From Parelaphostrongylus tenuis (lineage: Eukaryota; Nematoda; Chromadorea; Rhabditida; Metastrongylidae), in the NCBI GenBank assembly GCA_019055375.1, contig JAHQIW010000864.1:1-64000 (forward strand): a DNA stretch of 64,000 nt, read 5' to 3'. Shown here in pieces: positions 62,083-64,000 of this stretch. Position 1 is the first letter of the stretch, and every line of letters starts with the position of its first letter. The translations under genes and the position numbers were made by a program. The notes beneath the pieces were generated by a model that saw nothing but the letters and a program-made list of their open reading frames with translations, had not been told where the DNA came from and did no database searches.

Positions 62083-64000
62083 GTGGTTATGCGCTTTTTT
62101 GAAAATGATTGATTATTCCTTCGAATGAAAGTTGTACGAGGTTGGTACTTCTTCCTTCAAAATCGTTGTCTAACGTGTTTGGCGATCTCGCTTTCTCAAA
62201 GCTAAGACAACGCACTGTTCCAAATCATACTCATAAGATTAACATTTCCCACATTAAGCCATGCTTTGAAGCAGAGTCAATCAAAGCGTTCAACTCTACA
62301 CAGTTTCAACCGTCCATATACATATATTTGAGAACTCAATGGTATGTTGTCACAAACTAAAAAAATGAACTTCACTCAACTAAAAAAAATAATCTGAGAT
62401 TGGGTGTCATATCATTCGTTGCGCCCAAACACTCTCCTCTGCCATTCATACCTAAACTTGTGAAATTGGTCGAAAGGATTCGAGAATTTTCCATACTGGC
62501 GTTTTTCACTAGTGTCCCAAGATTACCACCATCTTTCCATCAAGTAAAAGATAAATACACCCTATATCAAAGGTATTAGCTTGATGCAAAGTAAATTGCG
62601 GTTTCTGCATTGTGAAAGCATAGCTTTTTTAGGCTTGATATGGCCCCTCCAGTGCTACACGCACGTTACAGCTTACACAGGCCTCGTCCTGGTTCGGTTC
62701 AGTTCAGCACGCGCTCGCGGATAGGGTGAGATGTGGGTTTGAATCCCACCTGACGTCTCAGTGAATTGTACAAATCCCATCTAGCACATTGCGCTGTCAA
62801 TCGGTCGGAACCGTGTGTACGGTTATTCGGTTATCTGTTAAGCGGGTGCGTGATTTGTTCTCACGGCAGAGATAACGACCGCATGATTTCAGGTACAAGG
62901 TACCTGATCATTTGTACGACATGAATTGACGAATACATAAGCCAAAAGAGTAGATCATCTAACATTCGTATGAGAGAACACTTAGATAGAAAATAGAGAA
63001 GTCCTCAATCGCTCCTTTACATACATCTAGAACAAAAAGCAAATGGTGAAGTCATAAGTATGGTTGAAAGAGCCTCAATATACGAGGCAGAAACGTTGGT
63101 ACGGAAGCTTTTGAAGTCTCTTAAAAGATTTTCGAAAATCTAGTGACGAAGAGGATTGGGTATTCTAGCGTAACAAATGAGTACGTTTATTTTTCATAGT
63201 CCGTGACAACACACCAACTCCTGTATCGATCATGTGGCCGGTTTTGTGTAGATGATGAACGTTTGAGTTAATCGAGTAATAACCTGCGGCCAAATAGGGG
63301 ACATAGTGACCGCATATGGTTTGGTGAAATAAGTCATCTAAGCCCTTATAAAACTCAACCTTTAGCCGCCGTTTTGAAGGAAGAAAGCCAACCTTGAGCA
63401 AATTTTATTTGTAAAAGACAGTTCGGAGATTTTTTCTCAATATTCAAGCCGAAACTATGCGAAAGTCGGTCTTTCAAATTGTGGCAGAAAAGGCTGTGCT
63501 TCTCAACTGTACAGTTTTGTTTTTATGAAGCATTGCCAGCGATCTGTTTTAATTCTCTGCTTTATGTAAAGTTTTAAATAGTGAAAATTTCTAGTTTGCA
63601 CTACTTACCCTACGACGAGCACTTTTCAGCAATCTTTGAATCGGATGAAGTATTTCCGTCTAAATCCGTAACTGCACTAAAAGCATTATATCACAGATGT
63701 ATGGACATAGACACGCTCAATAGGATTGGTGCAAGAAAGTTGATAGAGACCATAAGGGTAAGCCGTTCATGAAGACAATGAGCCATCACTGAGGTGAAGA
63801 AAATCAATAGGATGTTGTGATGTTTCACTTTCCAGTAGCCAGAAGAAGCTGAGTAGTTCTTTTTTGAGTGGGTATACGACTCATGAACTTACTAACAATT
63901 CGACGAGAACAATTTGTATTACTTGGGAACGACAAGTAACATGGGGTTTTTATATATGAAGCATAAATTTTTGTTCGCGATGCAGAGCTTTGGAGAATGG
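61953..64000 (+). CDS. Neprilysin-like M13 zinc metallopeptidase, 5' part, cut by the window edge
   Basis: M13 peptidases are extracellular-facing type II membrane or secreted zinc enzymes that trim peptide signals; nematodes carry many. Three exons are visible with consistent phases: 61953-62082, 63630-63757 and 63986-64000 (continuing). Together they hold the Peptidase_M13_N landmarks: VDPCVDFFEFTCGNW (conserved Cys pair and aromatic patch), IPSDKTSHSQFHVLGD, LKALYHRCMDIDTLNR (conserved C-M-D) and a following SFGEW that fits the L-GGWP block. The HExxH catalytic region would lie to the right. No upstream exon (membrane anchor, first Cys pair) was found. All three frames are intact, unlike the channel gene. 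Confidence 0.85.
62083..63629. other. Intron of the neprilysin-like gene
   Basis: No exon-like segment was recognised between the two flanking exons, and their phases join directly, so none is required. Apart from the SINE-2 head it is ordinary AT-rich sequence. Confidence 0.5.
62706..62760 (+). repeat. SINE family 2 head in neprilysin intron
   Basis: CAGCACGCGCTCGCGGATAG, GTGAGATGTGGGTTTGAATC, CCACCTGACG: the B-box half of the family-2 tRNA head, forward. Confidence 0.6.
63630..63757 (+). CDS. Neprilysin-like exon: LYHRCMDIDTLNRIG
   Basis: Acceptor ACTTTTCAG, then IFESDEVFPSKSVTALKALY and ARKLIETIR. Donor GTAAGC, phase 0. The ATG at 63,581 upstream is in the intron and should not be used as a start. 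Confidence 0.9.
63986..64000 (+). CDS. Neprilysin-like exon, first five codons
   Basis: Acceptor CGATGCAG followed by codons SFGEW in the phase expected from the previous exon. Truncated by the window end. Confidence 0.6.

Noticed and set aside
63581..63629. ATG at 63,581 as start of the neprilysin exon
   Set aside because: A good splice acceptor (ACTTTTCAG) lies at 63,621-63,629, and the conserved protein begins after it.

Overview
The window is eukaryotic, gene-poor and dense in repeats. Everything recognisable is animal, and the mix fits a nematode, most likely a strongylid-type parasite: a Cys-loop receptor closest in wording to the nematode LGC anion-channel family, an M13 neprilysin gene, many decayed mariner copies, Penelope-like retroelements (PLEs) and several tRNA-derived SINE families. 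The species assignment is inference. No bacterial, viral or organellar gene was recognised.

Genes. (1) A Cys-loop ligand-gated anion channel gene runs on the + strand from about 30.4 to 39.1 kb. Nine exons can be placed: signal peptide, ligand-binding domain, a 13-residue Cys-loop, M1, M2 with a PAR anion motif, M3, and the lead-in to M4. Splice phases close across all nine exons only if seven small indels in exons 5-8 (35.6-38.7 kb) are ignored. That points to an unpolished assembly patch or a young pseudogene. (2) The 5' part of an M13 zinc metallopeptidase (neprilysin-like) gene lies on the + strand from 61,953 to the right edge. Three in-frame exons are visible and the catalytic domain would lie beyond the window.

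Mobile elements. Mariner-type remnants lie at 6.9, 10.0-10.5, 27.8-28.8, 34.2-34.6, 57.6-58.0 and 61.1-61.7 kb. PLE fragments with the GIY-YIG endonuclease lie at 29.5-30.2 kb (-) and 49.6-50.0 kb (+). There are at least four tRNA-derived SINE families, and two insertions have clear target-site duplications (15 bp at 6.0 kb, 10 bp at 53.9 kb). An AT-rich repeat family is concentrated at 41-60 kb. A 3.3-kb near-perfect palindrome occupies 2.1-5.5 kb.

Most notable: four groups of repeats carry hammerhead self-cleaving ribozyme cores (CUGANGA, stem II, GAAA, short stem III, mostly a GUA cleavage site, stem I). One group lies in PLE 3' tails. The other three are short dispersed repeats without coding capacity (families A, B and C here), resembling retrozymes. 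Many occur as inverted pairs. Two such palindromic insertions, a PLE tail at 16.1-16.6 kb and a family-A pair at 56.6-57.0 kb, are each flanked by a 12-bp direct repeat. This suggests, as inference, shared mobilisation by the PLE machinery.

The remaining stretches (1-2.1, 7.1-8.6, 10.5-12.5, 20.8-22.5, 24.1-27.2, 39.1-41.5, 43.8-47.7, 54.1-56.5 and 58.4-59.9 kb) show nothing recognised beyond short chance ORFs and are marked as such.
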